Positions 27,163 through 36,857 of a DNA stretch of 64,000 bases are shown here, in pieces. Source of the DNA: Methanocaldococcus vulcanius M7 (GTDB lineage: Archaea > AGJL01 > Methanococci > Methanococcales > Methanocaldococcaceae); NCBI RefSeq assembly GCF_000024625.1, contig NC_013407.1, forward strand, positions 434,001-498,000, given 5' to 3'. A model generated the notes under the pieces. The model saw only the letters and a list, made by a program, of their open reading frames with translations. It was not told the origin of the DNA and searched no databases. The stretch's first letter is position 1. Every line of letters begins with the position of its first letter. A program made the position numbers and the translations under genes.

Positions 27163-27621
27163 ATGATAAAAGAACTATTTAGAAAAAGATCGATCCACGT
27201 TTGTGTTGTCAATACCGGAGGTTGCAATGGATGCGATATTGAAATCGTTTCCTGTTTATCTCCAAGATACGATATTGAGCAGTATGGAATATATGTCCAC
27301 AACAATCCAAGAGAAGCGGATGTTTTACTAATAACTGGGCCAGTTACTTTACAATGGGCTGAGCGATTGAAAGAAATTTATGAAAAGACCCCAGAACCGA
27401 AAGTTGTGGTTGCAGTAGGAGCATGTGCTCTGAGTGGAGGAATATTTAAAGAAGGGCACGTAATTGGAGGAGTCCATAAAGTTATTCCCGTTGATGCCAA
27501 GATTCCAGGATGTCCTCCAAGACCCTCCGAAATAATAGAAACGATATTAAAAGTTGCCCCCAAGGCAATAGCAATGAGAGAAAAACTCATAAAAGAAAAA
27601 ATGGAGAAAAATGAGGTTTAA
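27163..27621 (+). CDS. ehaN: NiFe hydrogenase small subunit EhaN
   Basis: The ATG at 27163 follows GGAGGAA; the TTG-type start at 27145 lies before the SD. The 152-residue protein is the small subunit of a group 4 [NiFe] hydrogenase. Cys21 and Cys24 ([13 protein letters not shown]), Cys88 (VGACALSGG) and Cys117 (PGCPP) provide the proximal [4Fe-4S] cluster that passes electrons from the active site of EhaO to ferredoxin-type subunits. Confidence 0.95.
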   Translation: MIKELFRKRSIHVCVVNTGGCNGCDIEIVSCLSPRYDIEQYGIYVHNNPREADVLLITGPVTLQWAERLKEIYEKTPEPKVVVAVGACALSGGIFKEGHVIGGVHKVIPVDAKIPGCPPRPSEIIETILKVAPKAIAMREKLIKEKMEKNEV

Positions 27622-27691
27622 TATTTAATAATATTTAATAATATTGCGATAATTAGTGAAAGAAAAATAAACAAAATAAAAGCGTGAAAAC

Positions 27692-28822
27692 ATGTCCACA
27701 GTTCCAATTGGGCCAATTCATCCTGTCTTAAAAGAACCATTAAGAATAAAGCTTGTCTTGGATGGAGAGAAACCCGTCGATGCAGAAATTGAGATGGGTT
27801 ATGTTCATAGAGGAATAGAAAAAATCATGGAAGGAAAACACTGTCATAAGGGAATTCACTTAGCCGAAAGAGTTTGTGGAATTTGCTCATACATACACAC
27901 AATGACCTTTGCGGAATGTATAGAGCATATTTCAAAGATAGAGATTCCAGATAAAGCAAGGTATTTAAGAGTTATAACTTGCGAATTGGAGAGGATACAT
28001 AGTCATTTAATTGCTTCTGCGGTCTATAATTTGTCTATCGAACATGAAACATTGGCAATGTGGCTTTTAAATGTTAGAGAGATAGTTATGGACTTAATGG
28101 AGATGATCTCAGGGAACAGAATAAATATGAGTTATAATGTGATTGGAGGAGTTCGAAGAGATATAAATAGAGAGATGATGGATGAAATATACAAAAAACT
28201 TGATGAATTTGAGGAGGAAATAAAAAATATCATTGAAGTTTTCGAGACAGGGCCTTTAATTGCTTTAAGAAGTAAGGATATTGGTATTTTGCCTTATCAC
28301 GAGGTTATGAGGACGAGGGCAGTAGGGCCTGTTTGTAGAGCATCAGGACTACCAGAAAGTGATTGGCGACTGAGACATGCAACCTATCAAGAACTCGACT
28401 TTAAACCTGTTTGGAGAACAGAGGGAGATAACTTTGCGAGAATGATGGTTAGGCATGAGGAGGTCTTAGAAAGTGTGAGATTGATCAGAAAAGCGTTAGA
28501 GTATTATGAAGAATGTTCTGGAGATATTAGGGTAAAGGCAGAGATAAAAGGAGGAAAGGGAGTTTGGAAAAACGAGGCACATAGAGGAGAGGTTACTTAC
28601 AAGATGGAAATTACAGATGGAGGAATAATAAAGCGAATAATGATTAGGACTCCAACAGTTATGAACTTAGAAGCATACAAATACATGTTAAAAACTTGTC
28701 CGACAGTTGCTGATGCTGTTTCTACTTACACAAGTATAGATCCTTGCATATCTTGCACTGAGAGGAGTATATACATAGTTAAAGATGGAAAAGAGATTCC
28801 AGTAGGAGTAAAACATCCATAA
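27692..28822 (+). CDS. ehaO: NiFe hydrogenase large subunit EhaO
   Basis: The 376-residue catalytic subunit retains both Cys pairs that bind nickel and iron: C62-G-I-C65 in [11 protein letters not shown] and C352-I-S-C355 in DPCISCTER. It ends HP at 375-376 with no long C-terminal extension for a maturation protease, as in other group 4 enzymes. It starts at an ATG preceded by a weak SD (GTGA). An unusual 200-bp interval with a duplicated gene start separates it from the first polyferredoxin. Confidence 0.95.
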   Translation: MSTVPIGPIHPVLKEPLRIKLVLDGEKPVDAEIEMGYVHRGIEKIMEGKHCHKGIHLAERVCGICSYIHTMTFAECIEHISKIEIPDKARYLRVITCELERIHSHLIASAVYNLSIEHETLAMWLLNVREIVMDLMEMISGNRINMSYNVIGGVRRDINREMMDEIYKKLDEFEEEIKNIIEVFETGPLIALRSKDIGILPYHEVMRTRAVGPVCRASGLPESDWRLRHATYQELDFKPVWRTEGDNFARMMVRHEEVLESVRLIRKALEYYEECSGDIRVKAEIKGGKGVWKNEAHRGEVTYKMEITDGGIIKRIMIRTPTVMNLEAYKYMLKTCPTVADAVSTYTSIDPCISCTERSIYIVKDGKEIPVGVKHP

Positions 28823-28855
28823 AGATGATTACTAATTTAATTTTAATTATTGTAG

Positions 28856-28895
28856 TTAGGTGGTTGTTATGGCATCATCACTATGGTATCTCTAT
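28856..28895 (+). repeat. Direct repeat copy 1: duplicated start of the polyferredoxin gene
   Basis: A 40-nt segment is identical to 29012-29051, which holds the SD, ATG and first nine codons of the polyferredoxin gene. The offset is 156 nt. Read from its own ATG (28869) it encodes MASSLWYLYRP and stops. It forms the left side of a long hairpin with sequence ending at 28929. Confidence 0.95.
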
Positions 28896-28967
28896 AGACC
28901 ATAGGAGGAGACCTCCTATTGGTATACCACACGTCCATTAAGTTGCCTCTTCCAGAGACAATTAATG
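28884..28967 (+). ncRNA. Two-hairpin structured element between ehaO and the polyferredoxin gene
   Basis: Hairpin A has a perfect stem ATAGGAGG/CCTCCTAT (28901-28908 with 28912-28919, loop AGA), extended by ACC/GGT and by TGGTAT (28884-28889) with ATACCA (28924-28929) around an 8-nt bulge. Hairpin B pairs CATTAA (28936-28941) with TTAATG (28962-28967), TTG with CAA and CTCT with AGAG around loop TCC. It is GC-richer than its surroundings, as folded RNAs in hyperthermophiles are. ATACCA could also pair with the second TGGTAT copy inside the gene (29040-29045), so a switch or processing site is possible. No known RNA family was recognised. Confidence 0.5.
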
Positions 28968-29011
28968 TCCAAACTCTATATATTATGTTAAAAAATTAGG
29001 CGTATTGAGAT

Positions 29012-29051
29012 TTAGGTGGTTGTTATGGCATCATCACTATGGTATCTCTAT
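29012..29051 (+). repeat. Direct repeat copy 2: genuine start of the polyferredoxin gene
   Basis: This copy contains AGGTGG, the ATG at 29025 and codons 1-9 of the polyferredoxin. It is identical over 40 nt to 28856-28895. Sequences before and after the two copies differ. Confidence 0.95.
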
Positions 29052-30221
29052 GAATTCGCAAGGAGAAAATGGATTAAAAGATTTATTAATGCGAAATCAG
29101 ATAAAAGTTCTTATATCCCTCCCGAGAGGTATAGAAAAGTCCCACCTATTGTAAAATACCCTGAGAGGTGTATTTCTTGTGAAGGATGTAAAGAGAGTTG
29201 CCCTGCATTTGCGGTAGAGATGATTTACAGTGAGGAATTTCAAAAAAACATTCCGTTAATAGATGAAGGTTCATGTATTGCCTGTGCCAACTGTGTAGAG
29301 ATGTGTCCAACCGGAGTTTTGGAAATAGATAAACATAGGATAGAAACAGAAGGATTATTCTTTGATAAACCAAAATATAATAACCTATTAATTGACGATG
29401 AGGTGTGTGTCCACTGCGGAAACTGTGAAAGGGCTTGCCCAATAAACGTAATCGAGCGGAAGGAGGGAAGATATGTAATAAATATGTCTCAATGTATTTC
29501 TTGTAAGGAGTGTATCAATGCCTGTCCGATAGAAGATGCGATCATAGTTGTTGATGAGAAAACATTAAAGGAGAAAATAGAAAAAGCATTCGAAATTAAA
29601 ACTAAAAAGATCATGGGAAAATTGGAAGTTAAAGAAAGCATCGATGAAGTTCCTCATATAGTTGACAGCATATGTTTAACTTGTGGATTGTGTAAGGATG
29701 TTTGCGTTGGAGAAATTGATCTAAATAAAAAAGTTATTGTTAACTGTGTAAAATGTGGGTTTTGTATAGATGTCTGTCCAACAACTGCCATAAGGACACA
29801 TAAAGAGATCGTTCCAAAGAGAAAGGATATATGCTACATGGTTGACGAGGATATGTGTATTGGATGTAGAATCTGTCAGAAGGTTTGTGGTTCTGGTGCT
29901 ATAAAGATCAGCAAAGAGACAAAACTTCCATACATTATTCCAGATCTCTGTGTTAGGGGAGGGGCCTGTGCAAGAGAGTGTCCTGTTGGGGCTATAAAGA
30001 TTGTTAAACCAGAAGAAGCCGAAAAAGCTGTTAAAGTTAGAATAATTGAAGATAAAATTATCGAAACTATTGAGAAAGATCTAATCTCATTCACAAAGAA
30101 ATACGGAAAAGTTAAGGAGGAAATAGAAAAACTGTCAATTAAAAAATTAAAAGAAGAGTTAAGAAAAAAGGTCTACGAAGAGAATAAAAGAATAATGAAA
30201 AAGAAGAGGGAGTTGCAATGA
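29025..30221 (+). CDS. ehaP: Polyferredoxin of the Eha complex (EhaP type)
   Basis: The ATG at 29025 (MASSLWYLYEFARRKW) follows AGGTGG. The 398-residue protein has seven complete CxxCxxCxxxC motifs (CISCEGCKESC, CIACANCVEMC, CVHCGNCERAC, CISCKECINAC, CLTCGLCKDVC, CVKCGFCIDVC, CIGCRICQKVC) and an eighth lacking its second Cys (CVRGGACAREC). It is an electron conduit between EhaN and other redox partners. The C-terminal 70 residues are a charged coiled coil. It ends overlapping the next gene by four bases. In M. jannaschii it corresponds to MJ0514 as I remember it. Confidence 0.9.
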   Translation: MASSLWYLYEFARRKWIKRFINAKSDKSSYIPPERYRKVPPIVKYPERCISCEGCKESCPAFAVEMIYSEEFQKNIPLIDEGSCIACANCVEMCPTGVLEIDKHRIETEGLFFDKPKYNNLLIDDEVCVHCGNCERACPINVIERKEGRYVINMSQCISCKECINACPIEDAIIVVDEKTLKEKIEKAFEIKTKKIMGKLEVKESIDEVPHIVDSICLTCGLCKDVCVGEIDLNKKVIVNCVKCGFCIDVCPTTAIRTHKEIVPKRKDICYMVDEDMCIGCRICQKVCGSGAIKISKETKLPYIIPDLCVRGGACARECPVGAIKIVKPEEAEKAVKVRIIEDKIIETIEKDLISFTKKYGKVKEEIEKLSIKKLKEELRKKVYEENKRIMKKKRELQ

Positions 30222-30703
30222 TAAAAGAAATAATCTCTAAACATTTTAATTTAGAAGATAACATCAAACTACTCCCAAAATTTAACATAGTATTGAATAG
30301 AAGAGAAATTATTGTTAAAGAGGATAAGTGCATTGGTTGTGGAAAGTGTAGAGAAGTATGCCCAACTAACGCGATAACTTATAACAACAAACTTCACATA
30401 GTTATAAACAGAGAAAAATGTGTATTCTGCGGAAAGTGTAAAGAAGTGTGCCCAACTAACGCGATAGTTATAATTCGATTAAGATGCGAAATAAAAGAAG
30501 ATGCGAAAATAATTGAAGTTGATAAGTATGAATTTATAGAGTATCTAAGTGAGAGATGTGCTTCTTGCTTAGTTTGTTTAAAGAATTGCCCCTTCCATGC
30601 CATCGAAGAATATGGAGATAAGATTAGGATTGATATAAACAAATGTGAACTCTGTGGAAAGTGTGAAGAGATCTGTCCTTTGAATGCAATAATATTACGG
30701 TAG
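30218..30703 (+). CDS. Polyferredoxin, four [4Fe-4S] motifs
   Basis: The 161-residue protein starts at an ATG inside the stop of ehaP (ATGA overlap). Its four cluster motifs are CIGCGKCREVC, CVFCGKCKEVC, CASCLVCLKNC and CELCGKCEEIC, each followed by a Pro or Thr-Asn-Ala-Ile type turn. Near-identical CPTNAI segments suggest internal duplication. It probably extends the Eha electron wire; it may represent part of the larger EhaQ polyferredoxin of other methanogens, split here. Confidence 0.85.
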   Translation: MIKEIISKHFNLEDNIKLLPKFNIVLNRREIIVKEDKCIGCGKCREVCPTNAITYNNKLHIVINREKCVFCGKCKEVCPTNAIVIIRLRCEIKEDAKIIEVDKYEFIEYLSERCASCLVCLKNCPFHAIEEYGDKIRIDINKCELCGKCEEICPLNAIILR

Positions 30704-30745
30704 AGGAATACACTTCTAAATTTTCAAGATAGAAGGTGGTGTGAG

Positions 30746-31489
30746 TTGATAGAGATTAAAAAGCCATTAAAGGAAATTATAAAAAATATAGATGGAGAGG
30801 AATATTATATAAACGAAATTGCAAAGAAAATAACTCCAATATCTTATAAGTTAATATATATAGATGAAACGAAATGTGTTAGATGTAATCTCTGCTACAA
30901 AGAATGTCCAGTAAATGCAATAGAAAAAGCAAAAGTCAAAAATCCTGCCAAAATAATAGAAGACAAATGTGTTAAATGTGAAATATGTGCTCAAACGTGT
31001 CCAGTTGGAGCGATCTATGTTATAGAAGGAGAGGCAGAGGTTAAAGATGAGGAAGTCCATTACTTGATAAAAGAAAAGCCAGTTCCACATCGAAAAATAA
31101 GATTAAAAAGTTATCAACTTGATGAGGAGAAGTGTATAAAATGTGGTATATGTGCAAGATTTTGTCCAACAAATGCGATAAAAGTGGTTAGGAGGAAGAG
31201 TATAGAAGTTAACTTAGATCTTTGCATGGGTTGTGGAGCATGTGAATCAGTATGTCCAAAAAAATGCATAAAAGTTGAAAATGAGATAGGAGATGTGATA
31301 AGGACGAGAGATATTGATGTCAATAAAAACTTATGTGTTGGTTGTTTCGTTTGTATAGAGGAATGTCCTGTTAATGCAATAGATCAAGATGGAGATAAAG
31401 TAAAAATAAACAAGGAAAAGTGTATACTCTGTGGAAGATGTGTTGATGTCTGCCCAACAAACGCGATAAAGATGTGGGATATACATTAG
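30746..31489 (+). CDS. Polyferredoxin, six [4Fe-4S] motifs
   Basis: The TTG start at 30746 follows AAGGTGGTG. The 247-residue protein has six cluster motifs (CVRCNLCYKEC, CVKCEICAQTC, CIKCGICARFC, CMGCGACESVC, CVGCFVCIEEC, CILCGRCVDVC). Together with the previous gene it totals ten motifs, the number I recall for the single EhaQ polyferredoxin of Methanothermobacter, so the pair may be a split EhaQ. Its end overlaps the convergent dehydrogenase gene by four bases. Confidence 0.87.
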   Translation: MIEIKKPLKEIIKNIDGEEYYINEIAKKITPISYKLIYIDETKCVRCNLCYKECPVNAIEKAKVKNPAKIIEDKCVKCEICAQTCPVGAIYVIEGEAEVKDEEVHYLIKEKPVPHRKIRLKSYQLDEEKCIKCGICARFCPTNAIKVVRRKSIEVNLDLCMGCGACESVCPKKCIKVENEIGDVIRTRDIDVNKNLCVGCFVCIEECPVNAIDQDGDKVKINKEKCILCGRCVDVCPTNAIKMWDIH

Positions 31490-32094
31490 ATCCATTTCTC
31501 AATTAAGTTTTTTAAATCTTCTCTAAACTCCTCATTTTTTAAGAGATCTTCTAAAATTTTCTTTCTGTCTTTCGAGTTTGGGATTATTTCTTTTAAAACA
31601 TCTCTGAACTTTGCTATTCCATCTAAATCTGCTGATTTTAGGTAGTTTTCTACAATGATCCTAATATTTCTTGCTATCAAGGGGCTTTTGCCTCCTGTGT
31701 ATATACTAAAAATCACACCATCAACTTCTGTGCAAGCAGGAATTATAAAATTGATTTCTTCTTCATTCGTAGATGAATTTACAAATTTATTCAGAGATAA
31801 TGCAATTTTTACTATTTTTTTGTTTGTCTGAGGATCTATTGCGGTTATTACAAAATCATATTTTGTTATAATTTTTTTTAGTTCGTCATCACTTAACTTT
31901 TTAATATCTAATTTTATTAAATTTAAATTATCGCATCTATCTTTTAAAGATTTAATTTCCTCACTAAACTCCATAGAATATATATCAACAATTCCTCCGT
32001 TTTTCAATATTTTTTTAGCCCGTCTCGTTCCCACAGATCCACAGCCGAATATAACAACCTTCTTTCCCTTAAAAGATAACAAAACAGGAAGCAA
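31486..32094 (-). CDS. Precorrin-2 dehydrogenase / siroheme synthase-type protein
   Basis: The TTG at 32094 follows AGGAGGGG. The 202-residue protein has an N-terminal NAD-binding fold (KVVIFGCGSVGTRRAKKIL) and the family motif GGKSPLIARNIR. It oxidises precorrin-2 to sirohydrochlorin with NAD and may also insert metal, feeding cofactor F430, siroheme, heme d1-like or cobamide routes. It corresponds to MJ0140 as I recall it. It is convergent with the polyferredoxin genes. A possible 17-codon ORF lies about 100 nt upstream. Confidence 0.9.
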   Translation of the reverse strand: MLPVLLSFKGKKVVIFGCGSVGTRRAKKILKNGGIVDIYSMEFSEEIKSLKDRCDNLNLIKLDIKKLSDDELKKIITKYDFVITAIDPQTNKKIVKIALSLNKFVNSSTNEEEINFIIPACTEVDGVIFSIYTGGKSPLIARNIRIIVENYLKSADLDGIAKFRDVLKEIIPNSKDRKKILEDLLKNEEFREDLKNLIEKWI

Positions 32095-32193
32095 AAGAAC
32101 CCCTCCTATTTTAATTTTATAAGAATTTTATTAAATTTTATTGGGGCTATATTATTTTGTATTAGTTTATTTTTAATTATTTTTTACTTATTT

Positions 32194-32247
32194 CTAACAC
32201 GACGTAGATCTACGGCACCCACTATATGAATGTGTCGAATTGTTCAT
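32194..32247 (-). CDS. Possible 17-residue microprotein or leader peptide
   Basis: An ATG at 32247 follows a perfect SD (GGAGGTGA at 32252-32259) at normal spacing, with a TATA-like AATATATAC about 45 nt further upstream. The frame reads MNNSTHSYSGCRRSTSC then stops. The segment is richer in GC than its surroundings, has a 12-nt palindrome CGTAGATCTACG (32203-32214) and a hairpin GTCGA/TCGAC that encloses the start codon. It could be a Cys/Ser-rich microprotein, a regulatory leader for the dehydrogenase gene downstream, or a small RNA. The surrounding 345-bp interval shows nothing else. Confidence 0.4.
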   Translation of the reverse strand: MNNSTHSYSGCRRSTSC

Positions 32248-32441
32248 CGACTCACCTCCATACGCTTAGATGTAATTAAAAATAGTTGTATATATTTATT
32301 ATGTTTATTAATTCCAGTTAACAACATTAGAATAAGAATAGAATTAAGAAAATAGAAAATAAATTAAAATAAATTAAAAAGAGATAAGATTAAAAAGTTT
32401 AAAAAATATAAAAAAGAAATATAGAAGATAGAACAAGGTTT

Positions 32442-33125
32442 TTACTCAAATTTATCTAAATAGTAGTTTATAATATCTTCTCCATTTAGGTAAACTAAAT
32501 TATGCTTTTCTGCATATTTTCTTGTTTCTGATTTGCTCATTGCTTCTCCATTATCTCCCATCATCTCACAGATGGTAGTTATTGGAGTTAATCCTGACAT
32601 TTCTGCAAGAGCAACTGTCATTTCTGTATGTCCTTGCCTATTTTTAACTAAACCTTCACATGCTCTAAGAAGAATAACATGTCCCGGACTTCTAAATTCT
32701 TTTCCAAAATCGCTGAATCTCTGTTCTTCCACTAACTCTGTTAATTTTTTTATTGTGAAGGATCTATCTTTGTCAGTGATTCCTGTAAATGTTTTTCTAT
32801 GATTTATTGTTATGGAGAATGATGATTTTTCATCATAGGGAATGTCATTTGGGTAGAGTTCCTTTAAAACTTTAAATTTCTGAGAGGCAAACTCTAAAAT
32901 ATCCACCATAAACGGAATTCCTAAATTTTCACATATTTTCGGATGTAAAGCTGTGCAGATCAACCCTCCAGCATCTTTTCTCATCGTTCTTATATGTTCT
33001 GGCGTTATAAATTGAGATGCAACTACCATATCCGTTTCTCCTTCTCTTTCATCAGAATCATACACCAGTATTATCTCTCCTCTTTTCAGTGCTTTAATTG
33101 CATTTTCAACGTTTTTATCACTCAT
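32442..33125 (-). CDS. ribB: 3,4-dihydroxy-2-butanone 4-phosphate synthase
   Basis: The 227-residue enzyme makes the four-carbon precursor of riboflavin from ribulose 5-phosphate. The acidic loop [10 protein letters not shown] and the substrate segment with [17 protein letters not shown] are intact, as are the metal-binding Glu and His. It is a stand-alone form without a GTP cyclohydrolase II domain, as in archaea. The riboflavin kinase gene lies immediately upstream (45-nt gap) on the same strand. Confidence 0.95.
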   Translation of the reverse strand: MSDKNVENAIKALKRGEIILVYDSDEREGETDMVVASQFITPEHIRTMRKDAGGLICTALHPKICENLGIPFMVDILEFASQKFKVLKELYPNDIPYDEKSSFSITINHRKTFTGITDKDRSFTIKKLTELVEEQRFSDFGKEFRSPGHVILLRACEGLVKNRQGHTEMTVALAEMSGLTPITTICEMMGDNGEAMSKSETRKYAEKHNLVYLNGEDIINYYLDKFE

Positions 33126-33169
33126 ATTATCTACCTTATTAAGTTTATGAATTCATGTATGAATTTTAT

Positions 33170-33577
33170 TTATTTGGGGGAAAATTGTATTTTTACCACA
33201 TCTCCATCTTTTAACCCAAATTCATCTCTTAGCTTTATTGGAGCCACTACTTCTATAATATCGCTACTATGATATGTTTTTTTCGGCAACACTACTGCAC
33301 CCTTTATTCTCCTGCCTTCAATTATTATATAAACAGGAAAAACTTTTACTCCAAAGAACTTTTTTCCTTCAAATTCAAAATCCTCAGTTTCAATATATTT
33401 AAAATATTTAAATGCTTCTTTAAATTTTTCTTTTGAAATATTTCTCAACATTATATTTAACGTTCCTTCATAAGGCACAAAACCAAGGATCTTTTTAAAT
33501 GTCTTTTTATAGGGAGGGAGGGAAAGGAAGTATCTTCCTTCCCCAAAGCCAGAAACCACTTCTCCTTCAATTAACAC
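33170..33577 (-). CDS. ribK: CTP-dependent riboflavin kinase
   Basis: I place the start at a GTG at 33577 (SD AGGAG), giving 135 residues beginning [10 protein letters not shown]...; the longer reading from 33613 would run into the nhaP end. The archaeal RibK family uses CTP to phosphorylate riboflavin to FMN. Motifs [25 protein letters not shown] and [16 protein letters not shown] match MJ0056 as I recall it. It is followed by ribB and preceded, with a four-nt gap, by nhaP. Confidence 0.92.
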   Translation of the reverse strand: MLIEGEVVSGFGEGRYFLSLPPYKKTFKKILGFVPYEGTLNIMLRNISKEKFKEAFKYFKYIETEDFEFEGKKFFGVKVFPVYIIIEGRRIKGAVVLPKKTYHSSDIIEVVAPIKLRDEFGLKDGDVVKIQFSPK

Positions 33578-33581
33578 TATC

Positions 33582-34850
33582 TCACTCCTGCTTTTTTGGT
33601 TTATATTCTCCAAGCAACTTTAACGCTAAAATTCCAGCCCACGAGGCCTCTAAAACCACACTCAAAAGGATCGTCATAAATGTTCCTATTATGATCGTTC
33701 CTGCAATATCTATCGGAGAGATATATTTAGTTATATATTGGGGAATTTTGTCAGCATTTTTTAAAATCTCGATACCAACAGTTACAGCCAGAGCTGCTGG
33801 AACAACACCTCTCGGCCCTTCCAAAGCTAAATAAAGTTTTTCCTTAACTGACAGTTTTGAGCCCAATAGCCCTATAAAAACTCCGATGGGTCTTGCTAAA
33901 AATATCGACCCAAATGCCACTAACAATCCTACAAGGAAATAATTCTCTAACATACTAAGTTTTATACACGCCCCTAAAAATACGAAGATAAAAACACGGG
34001 CTAATAGTGAAAGATCATCACAGAATGATACAATATACTTGTAGTCAATATCATCAGCCCTAAACAATGAATCCCCTAAATACAAACCCATTATTGCAAC
34101 AGCCATATATCCACTAAACCCATATCCGAGAGTTTTTGGTAGGAGATCATCTCCCAAGTAGAGGAGAAGCATAGCTCCCCCAAGAACCAAGGGAGCGACA
34201 TACTCATGAAAATTGCAACTTAATATTATCTTCTTGTAGATCTTTGCCATTAAAAGCCCTACAACTATGGCCCCTCCTGCAAGTGTTATCAGATCTATGG
34301 CTGGATTTGATGAGGAGGATAATCCAAACAATCCTAACACTACGCTTGTGGAGACGATGCCAAGTGGATCGTTAAATATGCTCTCTGCCTCTAACGTTAT
34401 CGCTATTTCTGGGTTTGTTTTAACTCTTGAAAATACTGGAATTAGGGTTGCAGGATCGGTTGCTGAGATTATCGCTCCAAACAAGTATCCAACAGGAGAG
34501 TTATACGGTAAATTCAATACTAAATTAAATACAAAACCCGAAACTAAGAGTGTTATTAAAAATGTTATGGTATCTAATCTAATAACTGTTTTTATAACCC
34601 TTCTAAGTAGAGAGATTCTCATCGTAAACGCTCCTCCTAATAAAATAAAGATCAAGCCAATTGGTCCTGCATATTCAAATATATCCATTGCAGATTCAGA
34701 TGGGATTATGTGTAAAAAAGGCCCTATACTCAGCCCCAATAGTAATAACAATGGAATATCTGGTATTTTTAATTTTTCAGCTATTTTTGCTACTAACGAT
34801 CCAAGAACGAGGGCCAATCCAAGATAACCAATAGCTAACATTAGTTCCAT
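33582..34850 (-). CDS. nhaP: Na+/H+ antiporter, NhaP type (CPA1)
   Basis: The 422-residue, 13-TM protein closely resembles MjNhaP1 (MJ0057, remembered), the structurally characterised electroneutral antiporter. The ion-binding motifs are present: ATDPATLIP (TD) in the unwound helix and SIFNDPLG (ND). [13 protein letters not shown] carries the conserved Arg. It exchanges sodium and protons across the membrane for pH and salt homeostasis. It is the first gene of a three-gene minus-strand run with ribK and ribB. Confidence 0.95.
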   Translation of the reverse strand: MELMLAIGYLGLALVLGSLVAKIAEKLKIPDIPLLLLLGLSIGPFLHIIPSESAMDIFEYAGPIGLIFILLGGAFTMRISLLRRVIKTVIRLDTITFLITLLVSGFVFNLVLNLPYNSPVGYLFGAIISATDPATLIPVFSRVKTNPEIAITLEAESIFNDPLGIVSTSVVLGLFGLSSSSNPAIDLITLAGGAIVVGLLMAKIYKKIILSCNFHEYVAPLVLGGAMLLLYLGDDLLPKTLGYGFSGYMAVAIMGLYLGDSLFRADDIDYKYIVSFCDDLSLLARVFIFVFLGACIKLSMLENYFLVGLLVAFGSIFLARPIGVFIGLLGSKLSVKEKLYLALEGPRGVVPAALAVTVGIEILKNADKIPQYITKYISPIDIAGTIIIGTFMTILLSVVLEASWAGILALKLLGEYKPKKQE

Positions 34851-35079
34851 GGTATCACAGAAATACGTGTTTTTATCTTTTGTATTTTTGTTTTTACAAG
34901 TTTTAATAATATTTTAATTAATATATAGTTAGATGATAAATCAAGCCACGATGTAATTTGAGATATATAAAAAGTGCAATAAAACTTCAAACATATTGTT
35001 TGACATATTCAAGTTAATATACATATTTTAATATATAAATATTTATACATCCACAATAAAAATCTAAAAAGATTAGAAG

Positions 35080-35373
35080 TCAATGCCTATCCTGAGGAGT
35101 TCTAACCTCTTCTATAATCCTTTTACCTGCAACAACCTCATCTATACTGTGAATTGTTCCTCCCAACATTTCTACGATTTCCTGAATCTCATCAAAATCA
35201 AGATTACTTCCCTCAATAGTTACCTTCACATTTTCTGTTTCCTTGTCAATTTCATAGACCGTAATGTTTACTCCGTCAATATTTGGGAGAGATGTTAGTT
35301 TTAGAGCCATTTCTGTTATTTTTGGCTCGTGTGGTTTTAATATATCTAAAACGATCCTTCTGATTCCATTCAA
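35080..35373 (-). CDS. DUF211 family protein
   Basis: The TTG at 35373 follows an AGGG SD. The 97-residue protein is a compact ferredoxin-like alpha/beta fold; [10 protein letters not shown] at the N-terminus and [12 protein letters not shown] match archaeal DUF211, known as oligomeric proteins of unknown function. It is transcribed alone toward nhaP, with about 230 nt in between. Confidence 0.85.
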   Translation of the reverse strand: MNGIRRIVLDILKPHEPKITEMALKLTSLPNIDGVNITVYEIDKETENVKVTIEGSNLDFDEIQEIVEMLGGTIHSIDEVVAGKRIIEEVRTPQDRH

Positions 35374-35708
35374 GGTTATCCCTCTTAATGTTTTTCAACA
35401 AATATATCTTTAACCATTAAAGAGTTATTTAAGGTTAATTGTTAAGTATCATAAAATCTTTAATTTTTATAACTTTTGTAATTTTCATTTTTTATTCCTG
35501 GTTTTTATAATTTATAAATGGGGTATTAAGAATATTACAGAAGGAAAACAGTTAAAAAGTTAGATATTAAAACTACAAATGATAAGATATTAATATCCCT
35601 TTGGGGTAAAAATATTTTGTGTAATTCAAAAAGACCATAAAAATAGAACCAATATATTGAAATTAAATAAGAGTTTAGTGTAAATAATAAAAAGAAAGGA
35701 GGGAGAGA
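35374..35708. other. Divergent intergenic region before ftr
   Basis: This 335-bp AT-rich stretch separates the DUF211 gene from ftr. A TATA-like AATATATTG near 35651-35659 would start the ftr transcript about 30 nt before its ATG. No other gene or repeat is seen. Confidence 0.5.
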
Positions 35709-36614
35709 ATGGAAATAAACGGTGTTTATATTGAAGATACATTTGCAGAGGCATTTCCAATATGGGTTTCAAGAGTTTTAATAACTGCTGCAACAAAAAA
35801 GTGGGCTAAAATTGCTGCAACAGAAGCGACAGGTTTCGGTTGTTCAGTTATAATGTGTCCAGCAGAGGCAGGAATTGAGAAATATGTCCCTCCATCAAAA
35901 ACACCAGATGGAAGACCTGGTTTTATAATACAAATATGCCACCCTAAAAAAGCAGAGTTAGAGCATCAAATGTTAGAGAGATTGGGACAGTGTGTTTTAA
36001 CATGCCCAACAACTGCTATTTTTGATGCAATGGGGGATAAAGCTGATGAGCAGTTAAAGGTTGGATTCAAGTTGAAATTTTTCGGAGACGGTTATGAGAA
36101 GAAGGATGAATTATATGGAAGAAAAGTTTATAAAATCCCAATCATGGGAGGAGAGTTTATAACTGAGGCAAAATTCGGAATTAAGAAAGGAGTTGCTGGA
36201 GGAAACTTCTTTATAATGGCAGATACCAATGCAACTGCTTTAATTGCTGCTGAGGCAGCTGTTAACGCCATTGCGAGTGTTGAAGGAGCAATAACCCCAT
36301 TCCCGGGAGGAGTTGTTGCTTCAGGAAGTAAAGTTGGAGCAAGCAATCCAAAATACAAGTTCATGGTTGCTACAACAAATCATAAGATGTGTCCAACATT
36401 GAAAGGAGTTGTTGAAGATACAGAAATTCCTGAAGATGTTAATGGTGTTTATGAGATAGTTATTGATGGAGTTGATGAAGAGGCAGTTAAAGAGGCAATG
36501 AAACAAGGTATTTTAGCCGCTACAACAGTTAAAGGTGTTAAGAAGATCACAGCAGGAAACTATGGCGGTAAGTTGGGTAAATACCAGTTTAATTTAAGAG
36601 AGTTATTTGAATAA
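35709..36614 (+). CDS. ftr: Formylmethanofuran:tetrahydromethanopterin formyltransferase
   Basis: The 301-residue enzyme transfers the formyl group from methanofuran to H4MPT, the second step of CO2 reduction to methane. The whole sequence is typical ([50 protein letters not shown]). A strong SD AGGAGGGAG precedes the ATG. It is soluble and homotetrameric in thermophiles. It is a single-gene unit or leads into the unknown gene 244 nt downstream. Confidence 0.97.
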   Translation: MEINGVYIEDTFAEAFPIWVSRVLITAATKKWAKIAATEATGFGCSVIMCPAEAGIEKYVPPSKTPDGRPGFIIQICHPKKAELEHQMLERLGQCVLTCPTTAIFDAMGDKADEQLKVGFKLKFFGDGYEKKDELYGRKVYKIPIMGGEFITEAKFGIKKGVAGGNFFIMADTNATALIAAEAAVNAIASVEGAITPFPGGVVASGSKVGASNPKYKFMVATTNHKMCPTLKGVVEDTEIPEDVNGVYEIVIDGVDEEAVKEAMKQGILAATTVKGVKKITAGNYGGKLGKYQFNLRELFE

Positions 36615-36857
36615 ATTAATAAATTACTACCTTTTGATTTTTTGATTTTGATTATTCTTTAATATCATTTCAACATCCCTTCTTTTTTGCAAAGAAAAAT
36701 ATATAAAACACCTCCTACAAATAAAATTTAAATAGTTAATAATTTAAAATTATATTCGTTGATTTAAGTGAAAAGTTTCGAATAGAATAAAACTTAACAA
36801 CAAAATCTTGTAAAGGTGGAGCTGAATTGAGATAAAACCATATAGGGGGTTTTTGGT

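Noticed and set aside
28869-28904. An 11-codon peptide MASSLWYLYRP as an independent gene
   Set aside because: Its sequence is just the copied start of the polyferredoxin gene; I treat it as part of the duplication, though a leader-peptide role remains possible.
32190-32275. tRNA or C/D-box RNA at the GC-rich island
   Set aside because: I could not form a cloverleaf or find a paired C/D box set with CUGA; a short ORF with perfect SD fits better.
34267-34827. Long plus-strand ORF opposite nhaP (and similar ones at 19246, 57388, 60269 and 41031)
   Set aside because: They mirror well-supported genes on the opposite strand, lack SDs and have compositions typical of antisense shadows.
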